A stretch of 16,725 nucleotides of DNA from Halobacteriales archaeon SW_9_67_25 (GCA_003022745.1 PXSU01000026.1:1-16725), one strand, 5' to 3'. Positions 1 to 6,850 are shown, counted from the first letter of the stretch. Program-made: numbers and translations. The notes: generated by a model from the sequence alone, not told the origin.

Positions 1-1
1 C

Positions 2-283
2 ATCGGCGCCGACGGCACCCATGTCGAGCGCGTCGAACGCCGCGTCGGCCGGGAGATCAAACTCGTCGAGAACGCCGCCACCCCCGAAGACTTCGTCGCC
101 AACGCGCTGGCACCCGCCGCAGTGTACAACGTCACCATCAGCGAGAACAACGACCGCCTCGCCTACGTCGAGGTGGCACCGGAGGACCGCGGCGCCGCTA
201 TCGGCTCGGACGGGCACAATATCGAGGCCGCCCGCACGCTCGCCGAGCGTCACTTCGACATCGACGGCGTCGAACTGACCTGA
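2..283 (+). CDS. nusA: NusA-like KH-domain transcription factor (5' truncated)
   Basis: The window opens inside this gene; 93 C-terminal residues remain before the TGA at 281-283. The visible part shows two KH-type RNA-binding motifs. The first GxxG loop (IGADGTHVERVE) is right at the window start, and the second (AIGSDGHNIEAARTLAERH) lies near the C-terminus. Archaeal NusA is a short protein (about 140 residues) made only of the KH pair, so roughly the first third is missing. In archaea it lies between the RNA polymerase A-subunit genes and rpsL, and rpsL does follow here, which supports the call. It is thought to bind RNA and act in elongation or termination; nothing in the sequence shows the precise archaeal role. 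Confidence 0.88.
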   Translation: MGADGTHVERVERRVGREIKLVENAATPEDFVANALAPAAVYNVTISENNDRLAYVEVAPEDRGAAIGSDGHNIEAARTLAERHFDIDGVELT

Positions 284-290
284 AAGACGA

Positions 291-300
291 CCCTTAAGTA
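291..300 (+). promoter_or_regulatory. Candidate promoter (TATA box) of rpsL-rpsG
   Basis: The short gap between nusA and rpsL contains CTTAAGTA at 293-300, preceded by a C/A-rich stretch that could act as a BRE. It lies about 26 nt before the rpsL ATG, the spacing expected for a leaderless or near-leaderless haloarchaeal transcript. This suggests the ribosomal pair can be transcribed separately from the upstream RNA polymerase operon. A short inverted repeat (CCGTC at 304-308, GACGG at 316-320) lies between this box and the ATG. Confidence 0.55.
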
Positions 301-325
301 CCTCCGTCGGGTACGGACGGTCACT

Positions 326-754
326 ATGACGAACGGCAAGTACGCCGCGCGCAAACTCAAGAAGGACCGCCAGAACCACCGGTGGTCCGACTCGAAGTAC
401 GCGCGCCGCGAGCGGGGGCTCCGCGAGAAATCGGATCCCCTCGAAGGCGCCCCGCAGGGGCGTGGAATCGTCCTGGAGAAGGTCGGCATCGAGGCCAAAC
501 AGCCCAACTCGGCGATCCGCAAATGTGTCCGGGTCCAGCTCATCAAGAACGGCAAGCAGGTGACCGCATTCTGCCCCGGCGACGGCGCGATCTCGTTCAT
601 CGACGAACACGACGAGGTGACCATCGCCGGCATCGGCGGCGCGAAGGGCCGCGCGATGGGCGACCTCTCGGGGGTCAACTACAAGGTCGAGAAAGTGAAC
701 GGCGTCTCGCTGCTCGAACTCGTCCGCGGGAACGCGGAGAAGCCGGTGCGATAA
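326..754 (+). CDS. rpsL: 30S ribosomal protein S12 (uS12)
   Basis: The 142-residue product is a full-length archaeal uS12, a decoding-centre protein of the small ribosomal subunit. The conserved loop that reaches the A site is visible as [15 protein letters not shown] (about residues 58-72). The second conserved loop, [19 protein letters not shown], is near residues 102-120. The basic N-terminal extension ([12 protein letters not shown]) and the overall length match archaeal and eukaryotic homologues rather than the shorter bacterial form. The ATG at 326 is about 26 nt after a TATA box. The stop is one base before the rpsG ATG, so the two genes are almost certainly co-transcribed. The function is certain from family identity. 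Confidence 0.98.
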   Translation: MTNGKYAARKLKKDRQNHRWSDSKYARRERGLREKSDPLEGAPQGRGIVLEKVGIEAKQPNSAIRKCVRVQLIKNGKQVTAFCPGDGAISFIDEHDEVTIAGIGGAKGRAMGDLSGVNYKVEKVNGVSLLELVRGNAEKPVR

Positions 755-755
755 C

Positions 756-1361
756 ATGAGCGCGGACCAATCCGACGGCGAGGCCGCAGACAGCGAGGGC
801 ACGACCGGAGCGAACCTGTTCGGGACCTGGAGCGTCGACGACATCGAGTTCAACGACCCCTCGACGGAACGGTACATCACGGTCACGCCGGTCGCCCACA
901 CGATGGGCCGGCACGCCGACAAGCAGTTCAAGAAAAGCGAGATCAGCATCGTCGAGCGGCTGATCAACCGCCTGATGCAGACCGGCGAGAACACCGGCAA
1001 AAAGCAACTGGCCACCCGTACCGTCCGCGAGGCCTTCGAGACCATCCGCGACCGGACCGGCGAGAACCCGGTGCAGGTGCTCGTCCGCGCCGTCGAGAAC
1101 GCCGCACCGCGCGAGGAGACCGTCCGGCTGAAGTACGGCGGCATCAGTGTCCCGAAGGCGGTCGACATCTCCCCGCAACGGCGCGTCGACCAGGCGCTGA
1201 AGTTCATCGCCGAGGGCGTCCACAACGCCTCGTTCAAGTCCGAGAACGACGTCGTCGAGGCCCTCGCCCAGCAGCTGATGGGCGCGGCCAACAACGACGT
1301 CGGTACCTACGCCGTCAATCAGAAAGAGGAGAAAGAGCGGGTCGCGGCGGCCGCGCGCTGA
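756..1361 (+). CDS. rpsG: 30S ribosomal protein S7 (uS7)
   Basis: The 201-residue product is archaeal uS7, a primary 16S rRNA-binding protein of the small-subunit head. Recognisable segments are the NRLMQTGENTGKKQLATR region (about residues 71-88), RAVENAAPREETVRLKYGG (111-129) and the ISPQRRVDQALKFIAEG helix (138-154). An acidic, Ser/Thr-rich N-terminal extension of about 25 residues (SADQSDGEAADSEG) is typical of halophilic forms. The ATG follows the rpsL stop by one base. In many haloarchaea the next gene is elongation factor 2, but here a biotin-transporter operon begins about 100 bp downstream. Confidence 0.97.
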   Translation: MSADQSDGEAADSEGTTGANLFGTWSVDDIEFNDPSTERYITVTPVAHTMGRHADKQFKKSEISIVERLINRLMQTGENTGKKQLATRTVREAFETIRDRTGENPVQVLVRAVENAAPREETVRLKYGGISVPKAVDISPQRRVDQALKFIAEGVHNASFKSENDVVEALAQQLMGAANNDVGTYAVNQKEEKERVAAAAR

Positions 1362-1372
1362 TCTCTCCGGAC

Positions 1373-1380
1373 TGTTTTCG
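1373..1380 (+). terminator. Possible T-tract terminator after rpsG
   Basis: A short run of four T's lies in CTGTTTTCGG, 12-19 bp after the rpsG stop. Archaeal intrinsic termination depends mainly on T-rich tracts. Together with a new promoter further on, this fits a transcript end here. Four T's is weak evidence. Confidence 0.25.
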
Positions 1381-1417
1381 GTCCTCCCGGATCAGGAGTT
1401 CCCTCTCCGCCGACGCC

Positions 1418-1449
1418 TCGTAAACCGGTACTGATTTTGTGGTTGACGA
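1418..1449 (+). promoter_or_regulatory. Candidate BirA-type biotin operator overlapping the bioYMN promoter
   Basis: Two half-sites, TCGTAAACC (1418-1426) and GGTTGACGA (1441-1449), are separated by 14 nt. The consensus described for BirA operators in proteobacteria is TTGTAAACC, a spacer of about 14-16 nt, then GGTTTACAA; I count 15 of 18 positions matching. The spacer contains the most T/A-rich bases of this gap (GATTTTGT, 1433-1440), placed about 23-30 nt before the bioY ATG, where a haloarchaeal TATA box should be. A repressor bound here would block the basal promoter. The downstream genes encode a biotin importer, so the site sits where biotin control is expected. The match is direct observation; the binding protein is inference. 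Confidence 0.65.
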
Positions 1450-1462
1450 CACACGGTTCGGC

Positions 1463-2059
1463 ATGGCAGAGCAACACGAGTCCGTCGAGCTGGTGGGAGA
1501 CAGGACAGTCCAGTACTTCGCGGTGGCCGTGCTGGTGGCAGCACTGACAGCGGCGTTCGCACAGGTGACGGTACCGTACCCCTTCTCGCCGGCGCCGTTC
1601 ACGCTCCAGACGGCGGGCGTGTACCTCGCTGGCCTGTTGCTCGGGCCGGTCTGGGGGGCGGTCGCGCTGGTGCTGTACCTCCTGGTGGGTGTGGCCGGCG
1701 CGCCGGTCTTCGCGGGCGGGAGCGCCGGCTTCGGCGTTCTGGTCGGGCCGACCGGCGGCTACCTCGTAAGTTTCCCGCTCGCGGCAGCGCTGATCGGTGC
1801 TGTCGTCCACCGGCAGGTCGACCCCCGCCGCCCCGACGAGGTGTCTGTCCCCCTGCAGGCGCTGTCACTGGCGGCGGGGCTGGCGGTTGTCTACCTCGTG
1901 GGGTCGGTGTGGCTGTCGGTCCAGCTCGACCTCCCGCTGGCGAACGCGCTCGTCCAGGGTGGCGTGGTGTTCGTGCCGGGCGACGCCGCGAAGGCGGTGG
2001 CGGTGATGGTCCTTGTCACGGGCGGGTACCTCGCCCACGGGCGCGGCGTCGTCGGATGA
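1463..2059 (+). CDS. bioY: Biotin ECF transporter substrate-binding S component
   Basis: The 198-residue integral membrane protein binds biotin and passes it to the energy-coupling module. Family hallmarks are visible: FSPAPFTLQTAGVYLAGLLLG (about residues 41-61) and GAPVFAGGSAGFGVLVGPTGGYL (79-101), within about six hydrophobic segments. I use ATG 1463 rather than the in-frame GTG at 1439, because the GTG falls inside the probable promoter/operator, and a start at 1463 gives the usual short hydrophilic N-terminus (MAEQHESVELVGDR). Its TGA overlaps the bioM ATG (ATGA), indicating translational coupling. Confidence 0.95.
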   Translation: MAEQHESVELVGDRTVQYFAVAVLVAALTAAFAQVTVPYPFSPAPFTLQTAGVYLAGLLLGPVWGAVALVLYLLVGVAGAPVFAGGSAGFGVLVGPTGGYLVSFPLAAALIGAVVHRQVDPRRPDEVSVPLQALSLAAGLAVVYLVGSVWLSVQLDLPLANALVQGGVVFVPGDAAKAVAVMVLVTGGYLAHGRGVVG

Positions 2060-2760
2060 TCGAGGTCCGCGAACTCACGTCGGGCTACGGGGATGGGGCT
2101 GCAATCGAGGGCGTCTCGGTGACCATCGCGGACGGCGAATTCGTCCTCGTTACGGGCGCGAACGGCAGCGGGAAGACGACGCTCGTACGGCACTTCAACG
2201 CCCTGCTGGAACCCGACTCGGGGACCGTCGAGGTCGACGGCCGGGACGTCACCGAGTCGCCGGTGTTCGCCCGCACGAGCGTCGGGATGGTGTTCCAGCA
2301 CCCCCGCGACCAGTTCGTCGCCGCGACAGTCGGGGCCGACGTGGCTTTCGGGCCGGAGAACCTCGGCCTCGACCGCGAGACAATCGACAGCCGCGTGGCG
2401 AGGGCCCTCGATGCCGTCGGGATGGCCGGCCGCGAGGACGACCGTATCGATGCCCTCTCGGGGGGTGAACAGTCCCGGATCGCCATCGCCGGTGCCCTGG
2501 CGATGGAGCCGGATCACCTCGTCCTCGACGAACCGTTCACGGGGCTGGACCAGCCCGCACGCGAGTCGGTGCTTTCCCACCTCGACAGTCTCCGGGCCGA
2601 GGGGACCGGCGTCGTGGTCGTCACCCACGACCTGCGGGACCTGCTGGACCGCGCCGACCGCCTCCTCGGACTGTCCGACGGACGGCTGGTCGTCGACGCC
2701 GACCCCGCGGAGGCAGACACCGCGCTGTCCGGGCTGGACGTCCGCGTGCCGGCATGCTGA
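2056..2760 (+). CDS. bioM: Biotin ECF transporter ATP-binding protein (CbiO/EcfA type)
   Basis: The 234-residue ABC ATPase powers the biotin ECF transporter. Motifs appear in order: Walker A GANGSGKTT (residues 34-42), a Q-loop in the CbiO-typical VFQHPRDQF (79-87), signature LSGGEQSRIAIA (134-145), Walker B HLVLDEPFTGLD (154-165) and the H-loop histidine in VVVVTHDLRD (about 191). All catalytic residues are present, so it should be active, probably as a homodimer because only one ATPase gene is present. The ATG at 2056 overlaps the bioY stop; longer in-frame readings would run into bioY and lack the family N-terminus. It is called bioM rather than a cobalt ATPase because of its linkage to bioY. 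Confidence 0.93.
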   Translation: MIEVRELTSGYGDGAAIEGVSVTIADGEFVLVTGANGSGKTTLVRHFNALLEPDSGTVEVDGRDVTESPVFARTSVGMVFQHPRDQFVAATVGADVAFGPENLGLDRETIDSRVARALDAVGMAGREDDRIDALSGGEQSRIAIAGALAMEPDHLVLDEPFTGLDQPARESVLSHLDSLRAEGTGVVVVTHDLRDLLDRADRLLGLSDGRLVVDADPAEADTALSGLDVRVPAC

Positions 2761-3458
2761 CCTACGAGCCCGACGCCACGCTGGCCCACCGGCTGGACCC
2801 GCGGTCGAAACTGCTCGCCCAGCTCGGATTCGCGGTCGCCGTCTTCGCCCGGGGCTCGGCGCTCGCGCTTGGGGCCCTGACGGGCCTGGCGCTGGTCGTG
2901 CTCGCTGCGGCCCGACTGTCGCCGGTGCGGGTGCTCCGGGCGTACTGGTTCGTGGTCGTCCTGCTCGCGGTCACGCCGCTGTTCGCGGCGGTCCGGTTCG
3001 GCCCGCCGTGGCTCGCTCCCCTGGCAGCCGTGGATTCGGTCGTCGCTGGCTACCGGATCGTGCTGGTGCTGTTCGTCTCCGGGGCCTACGTCCGGACGAC
3101 ACCCGTCAGGGCAACGCGGGCCGCCATCCAGCGCCACCTCCCGGGCCGGCCCGGGCAGTTGCTGGGCGTGGGCGTCGGGCTCGTCTTCCGGTTCTTCCCA
3201 CTCGTCCTCGCGGACCTCCGGAGTTCCCAAGCGGCGATAGCGGCCCGAGCGGGCGACCGGCGGTCGGCGCTCGACCGGACGCGGCGGCTCGCACTCGTCG
3301 GATTGATGCGGGCGCTCGACCGTGCCGACCGTCTGGCACTCGCACTCCGGGCACGGTGTTTCGCCTACAATCCGACGCTCCCGCCGCTCGCGTTCTCGCG
3401 GCTCGACTACCCGGTGCTGGTCGTGGGAGTCGCGCTAGCCGTCTCGCCACTTCTTTAG
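2754..3458 (+). CDS. bioN: Biotin ECF transporter transmembrane protein (CbiQ/EcfT type)
   Basis: The 234-residue product is the transmembrane coupling subunit that links BioY to the BioM ATPase. The N-terminal AHRLDPRSKLLAQL (about residues 11-24) is the standard start of EcfT/CbiQ proteins. Several hydrophobic helices follow (roughly 22-35, 40-53, 64-81, 97-112). The two Ala-Arg coupling motifs that dock on the ATPase are visible as AAIAARAGDRR (160-170) and LALALRARCFAY (194-205). Its ATG overlaps the end of bioM (ATGCTGA). It completes a bioY-bioM-bioN operon. The TAG stop overlaps by 4 nt the stop of the oppositely oriented gene at 3455-4204. Confidence 0.92.
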   Translation: MLTYEPDATLAHRLDPRSKLLAQLGFAVAVFARGSALALGALTGLALVVLAAARLSPVRVLRAYWFVVVLLAVTPLFAAVRFGPPWLAPLAAVDSVVAGYRIVLVLFVSGAYVRTTPVRATRAAIQRHLPGRPGQLLGVGVGLVFRFFPLVLADLRSSQAAIAARAGDRRSALDRTRRLALVGLMRALDRADRLALALRARCFAYNPTLPPLAFSRLDYPVLVVGVALAVSPLL

Positions 3459-4204
3459 TCGGCGGCCTGCTCCGCGCCGCCAGCGTAGGCACGTGCGGCG
3501 TCGACCAGTGCCTTGCGGTACTCGCTCTCGCCGGGGTCGGGCGAGAGCGTGCGGAACCGGCGCTTGAACGCAGCGAGGTCGATTCCCGGCGCATCGGCGG
3601 CGGCCGCGTGGGCCAGGTCGTAGATGCGGTGCCCGGTATCGACGAGGCCGTGGCGTTCGATCAGACCGAGCGCAAACGCGGCGTTGACCGCAGTGATCTC
3701 GGGGTCGGCAGCCGGGGTGAGGCGCTCCCAGGCCGGCGGGTCCCGCGGCCGGTCAGCCAGCGCCGCCGCCAGACTGGATTCGAGGTAGTCGACGAGCTTT
3801 GCGGCCGGCGCCAACTCCAGCCAGATGTCGTCGGCGTAGATGTCCTTCATGTGGTTGGCGATCTGGTAACAGTGGGTGAGTTTGCGGCGCTCGACGCTCC
3901 GGCCCGAAAGCGCCAGGAAGATGGCCTCCTCGGTGGGCTGTGTATGGGAGGGGTGGTCGCGCTCGTGGTGGTGCATGTGGGCGTACTCGTGGAGGGCGAG
4001 TTCGCGCGCCATCGCGGAGGTGGCCGCCTGCCGGGAGATGGTGAGGCGGTGTCCCTCGCCGTCGTGGCTGACCCGCGTCCGTTCCCCGGGGTCTTCGACG
4101 ACCCGAACCGTCACCGGCCGGTCGAGGTCGCGTTCCGTCTCGAAGATGTCCCGGGCGCCGAGAAACGGTGCCGCCGGACCCGGACCACAGACGTCGACAT
4201 CCAT
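3455..4204 (-). CDS. HExxH-motif haloarchaeal protein of unknown function (DUF5781-like)
   Basis: This is a 249-residue soluble protein. Its clearest feature is LALHEYAHMHHHERDHPSH (about residues 69-87), which contains an HExxH zinc-peptidase motif (HEYAH, 72-76) in a His-rich stretch. It is followed by PTEEAIFLALSG, whose glutamates (about 92-93) could supply a third ligand as in gluzincins. The rest is mostly helical by composition. I recall a haloarchaeal family named DUF5781 that fits, but I am not certain of the assignment. The ATG at 4202-4204 is the first sensible start; 63 bp separate it from the beta-RFAP synthase homologue upstream on the same strand. Protease activity is inferred from the motif alone. 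No signal peptide or membrane segment is visible, so it should be cytoplasmic. Confidence 0.75.
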   Translation of the reverse strand: MDVDVCGPGPAAPFLGARDIFETERDLDRPVTVRVVEDPGERTRVSHDGEGHRLTISRQAATSAMARELALHEYAHMHHHERDHPSHTQPTEEAIFLALSGRSVERRKLTHCYQIANHMKDIYADDIWLELAPAAKLVDYLESSLAAALADRPRDPPAWERLTPAADPEITAVNAAFALGLIERHGLVDTGHRIYDLAHAAAADAPGIDLAAFKRRFRTLSPDPGESEYRKALVDAARAYAGGAEQAAD

Positions 4205-4267
4205 GTGACCACGGCAGGGGTCGACGCCTCAAGACGTTTGCGCCGTCTGCCCCTCCGCGGGCCCGGG

Positions 4268-5242
4268 TTACGGTCCGTCGCTGGCGAGAGACGCGCCACC
4301 GTTTCGCGGGCCTGCTGTGCGCACCGTGCCGTCAGTCCCAAGGTCCGAAAGCGCGTCCCGGGCGACACCCGTTGCGTGGTCGGCCTCCCGGTCGGTCGTC
4401 AGGCCATAGACCGTCGGCCCCCAGGAGGACTGCCCCGCACCGTAGATGGCAGGGCTATCCGAGAGCGCCTCGACGACCTGGCCGGCTGGCGGGCGGTAGA
4501 CACCGCCCTGCTCGTCGGCGTACCAGGCGCCGTTGAGCCGTCCCATGCGCGCGATGGCCCGGCCGAAGGCCGCGACGTCGCCCTCCGCGACGGCGGGGAG
4601 GACTCGCCGGACCAGCAGCGTCGCCATCTCGTCGGCGACGCTCGGGTCGGCCCGCTCGACGACCGACCGCATGCTCTCCTCTTCCGGCGTGCCGCTCCTG
4701 CCCGGCGGGACGTCGGGCGTCACGAGTACGAACCGCCAGTCGGCGGGCAGGTCATGGCGCGCGACTGGCCGGGGGACCGACCAGTCCCCGCGTTCGGGCG
4801 GGGCCGAGGTGAACCGCTCGGTGGGATGGCCGGCGTCGACGACGAACCCCCCGCGCTCGAAGGCGGCGACCCCGACGCCGCTACGTCCGCCCCGCCCGAG
4901 GGCCGGTGCACACTCGCGGGGGTCGACCGTCCGGTCGTAGGCACCACCTATCGCGACCAACGAGGCCAGCGCGAGCTGCGTTCCGCTCCCGAGACCGGCG
5001 TGGCGCGGGAATCGCTCGGGAACGTCGAGACGGACACCCTCGACACCGAGTATGTCGCAGACGTCCCGGGCGAACGGCTCGGCGTCCCGGTAATCGACCT
5101 GGATCGAGTCGGCGCGTTCGGCCTCGACGACCAGCCGTGGCTCGGCCAGTGCGAGACCGACGCCCCCGTAGAGGCGGTCGTGTGCGAGCGCGAGGTTCTG
5201 GAACCCGAAGTGGAGCCGGGCTCCCGTTTCGACTCTCGTCAC
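4268..5242 (-). CDS. GHMP-family protein, beta-RFAP synthase homologue
   Basis: The 324-residue product resembles beta-ribofuranosylaminobenzene 5'-phosphate synthase, the enzyme joining p-hydroxybenzoate/pABA-type acids to PRPP early in methanopterin synthesis. Supporting features are the N-terminal RVETGARLHFGFQNLA (residues 3-18), the GHMP-superfamily loop PRHAGLGSGTQLALA (79-93), and GRGGRSGVGVAAFERGGFV (117-135). A C-terminal GHMP fold follows with GAGQSSWGPTVYG. The reading opens with GTG at 5240-5242, which gives the family-typical N-terminus; no better ATG exists in the 52-bp gap after rfcL. Haloarchaea are generally described as folate rather than methanopterin users, so the physiological reaction is uncertain, and I leave the gene unnamed. 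Confidence 0.82.
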   Translation of the reverse strand: MTRVETGARLHFGFQNLALAHDRLYGGVGLALAEPRLVVEAERADSIQVDYRDAEPFARDVCDILGVEGVRLDVPERFPRHAGLGSGTQLALASLVAIGGAYDRTVDPRECAPALGRGGRSGVGVAAFERGGFVVDAGHPTERFTSAPPERGDWSVPRPVARHDLPADWRFVLVTPDVPPGRSGTPEEESMRSVVERADPSVADEMATLLVRRVLPAVAEGDVAAFGRAIARMGRLNGAWYADEQGGVYRPPAGQVVEALSDSPAIYGAGQSSWGPTVYGLTTDREADHATGVARDALSDLGTDGTVRTAGPRNGGASLASDGP

Positions 5243-5294
5243 ACCGGCGCTTGGGTGCGACGGGCCAAGAATCCACTGTCAACGGGCTCGGTGT

Positions 5295-6794
5295 TTACAC
5301 GAAATCGGACAGGCCGGACTGCTGACCGTCGTCGTCCGCTTCGTGCCGGTCGTCGCCACTGTCGGCGTCGTTGCCGTCGGCATCGTCACGCTTAGCGTCG
5401 GTCTCGTCGTTCCCGGTCCCGTCGACTTCGTCACCGGCGGCTGCCCGGGACTGTCCGGCGTCCGCGTCGGTGTCCCCGTCGTCCCCGTCCGGACCCTCGA
5501 AGGCGCCCTCGGCACCCTCGACGGCCAGTTCCTCGCGGAGCCCTCGGGCGTCCTCGACGATGGACTGGACCTTGTTGGTGTCCTCGCCACTCCCGGTGAC
5601 GAAGGCGACGTGTTCGGCCTCGAGGTCGTACCGGGCGGCCATCGCGACCGTGAGTTCGCGGTTCTTGCAGTGGTGGGTCATTGCCGCCAGGTGGGGCATG
5701 ATCTCCCGGCGTGCGGTCCCCGTGGAGACGCCGCTTGCCTCGGCGACCTTGCGGGCGATGTAGTCCCGTTTGTCCCGCGTTCCGCGGGTGCGTCCGAGCT
5801 TCGACCAGTAGCTGGGCGGCCCGTACCGGGTCCAGCCACCCTTGGGTTCGCGGCGGGCGGCGGCCACCCCGGCGGTCATGTTGTCCGCGGCGTACCGCCA
5901 GAACGTGTAGTTCTGGGTCGCACGGACCCGGCCCAGCCAGCGGTCGGCGTCGGCGAGAAAGCCGTAGGCGTCGGCCAGTTCCTCGCCGTGGTAGTCCTTT
6001 GGCATGTTGTCCTCGATCCAGTTGATGAGGTCGTCGGGCGTCTCGTCGACGTCGTAGGACGCCTCCAGTGCCTCCCGTGCGTCGGCCTCCTTGATGACCG
6101 TATCGAGGTACTCGAAGACGCCCCGCGTGCGGTCGCGCTCGCCCGTCATCACGTCCTCGGAAGTGATCCGGTCGCGGCCCTGTGCCTGTGCCTGTAGATC
6201 CTTGATGGCGCCCCGCAGGTCGCCGCTGTTCATCTCCGCGATGGCCTCCAGGGCCTCCTCCTCGAACGCGATGTCCTCCTTGCGGCAGATGTCCCGGAGC
6301 ACGGGCACGATCGACCGCGCGGAGACGTCGCGGAACTCGATCTCCTGGCAGGCGTTCCGGAGGGCGTTCGACATCTCGTAGTAGTCGTTGGCGAGCAGAA
6401 CGATGGGCTGGGCGGCGGAGTTGACGATATCCGTGACTGCGCGCGACCCGCCGCGGTCGACGTTGCCGTGGAAGTTGTCTGCCTCGTCAACGATGACGAG
6501 TTGACGGTCGGACCCCCCGAGGGTGGTGTTACGCGAGGCCCGCCCGGCGAGGCGTTCGATGTCGTCTTTGGTCCGGGAGTCACTCGCGTTGAGTTCGATG
6601 CGGTCCCACCCCATGTCCGACGCCAGCGCGTGGGCCGCGGAGGTCTTGCCCACGCCTGGCGAGCCGTGGACGATGGCGGCCTCGCGGCCCTCGTCCCAGG
6701 TCTCTGCCCACTCCCTGAGGTCGTCTCGCGCGGAGTCGTTGCCCCGCACTTCGGCGAGCGAGGACGGGCGGTACGTCTCCGTCCAGTCGGTCAT
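5295..6794 (-). CDS. rfcL: Replication factor C large subunit (clamp loader)
   Basis: The 499-residue AAA+ protein is the large subunit of the archaeal clamp loader, which opens the PCNA ring and places it on primed DNA. Visible motifs are WTETYRPSSLAEVRGND at the N-terminus, Walker A HGSPGVGKTSAAHAL (about residues 43-57), RIELNASDSRT, Walker B LVIVDEADNFHG, and a sensor-1 type VLLANDYYEMSN. After the collar domain comes a strongly acidic, low-complexity tail of about 70 residues rich in D, G, A and E. It ends in QSGLSDFV, which resembles a PCNA-interacting PIP box (QxxLxxFF) with the last aromatic replaced by Val. The length fits haloarchaeal RfcL. No small-subunit gene is in the window, so the complex is encoded at separate loci. 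Confidence 0.96.
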   Translation of the reverse strand: MTDWTETYRPSSLAEVRGNDSARDDLREWAETWDEGREAAIVHGSPGVGKTSAAHALASDMGWDRIELNASDSRTKDDIERLAGRASRNTTLGGSDRQLVIVDEADNFHGNVDRGGSRAVTDIVNSAAQPIVLLANDYYEMSNALRNACQEIEFRDVSARSIVPVLRDICRKEDIAFEEEALEAIAEMNSGDLRGAIKDLQAQAQGRDRITSEDVMTGERDRTRGVFEYLDTVIKEADAREALEASYDVDETPDDLINWIEDNMPKDYHGEELADAYGFLADADRWLGRVRATQNYTFWRYAADNMTAGVAAARREPKGGWTRYGPPSYWSKLGRTRGTRDKRDYIARKVAEASGVSTGTARREIMPHLAAMTHHCKNRELTVAMAARYDLEAEHVAFVTGSGEDTNKVQSIVEDARGLREELAVEGAEGAFEGPDGDDGDTDADAGQSRAAAGDEVDGTGNDETDAKRDDADGNDADSGDDRHEADDDGQQSGLSDFV

Positions 6795-6817
6795 TGTCGG
6801 TCGAAGGCGTGACGGTC

Positions 6818-6850
6818 GGTTAGGTGTTGCGGAGCGTCACTCCTCGCTCC
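6818..6850 (-). promoter_or_regulatory. rfcL upstream region: weak TATA-like element and a hairpin
   Basis: Reading towards rfcL on the minus strand, CCTAACC (6818-6824) lies 24-30 nt before the ATG, at the TATA position, but it is a poor match. Just upstream is an inverted repeat, GGAGCG (6831-6836) and CGCTCC (6845-6850), with an 8-nt loop. A protein-binding site or a chance repeat are both possible. The remainder of the 243-bp gap (6851-7004) shows no gene or clear element to me. Confidence 0.3.

Noticed and set aside
304..320. CCGTC / GACGG inverted repeat before rpsL as a ribosomal-protein operator
   Set aside because: Only five base pairs; it lies mostly upstream of the likely transcription start, so an RNA-level control element is unlikely.
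1439..1462. GTG start at 1439 for bioY
   Set aside because: It lies in the probable promoter/operator and adds eight residues not needed by the family; the ATG at 1463 fits the promoter spacing.
5243..5294. Promoter for the beta-RFAP synthase homologue in the gap after rfcL
   Set aside because: The only candidate (GGATTCTT on the minus strand) is too poor a match to list; read-through from rfcL is equally likely.
2411..5395. A 994-codon open frame on the + strand
   Set aside because: It runs out of frame through bioM and bioN and antisense to the HExxH gene, beta-RFAP synthase homologue and the end of rfcL. The translation is R/P/G/A-rich without any domain, as expected for GC-rich shadow frames.
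5343..6197. A 284-codon open frame on the + strand opposite rfcL
   Set aside because: Antisense shadow of a clear clamp-loader gene, with a repetitive V/G/P composition and no promoter.
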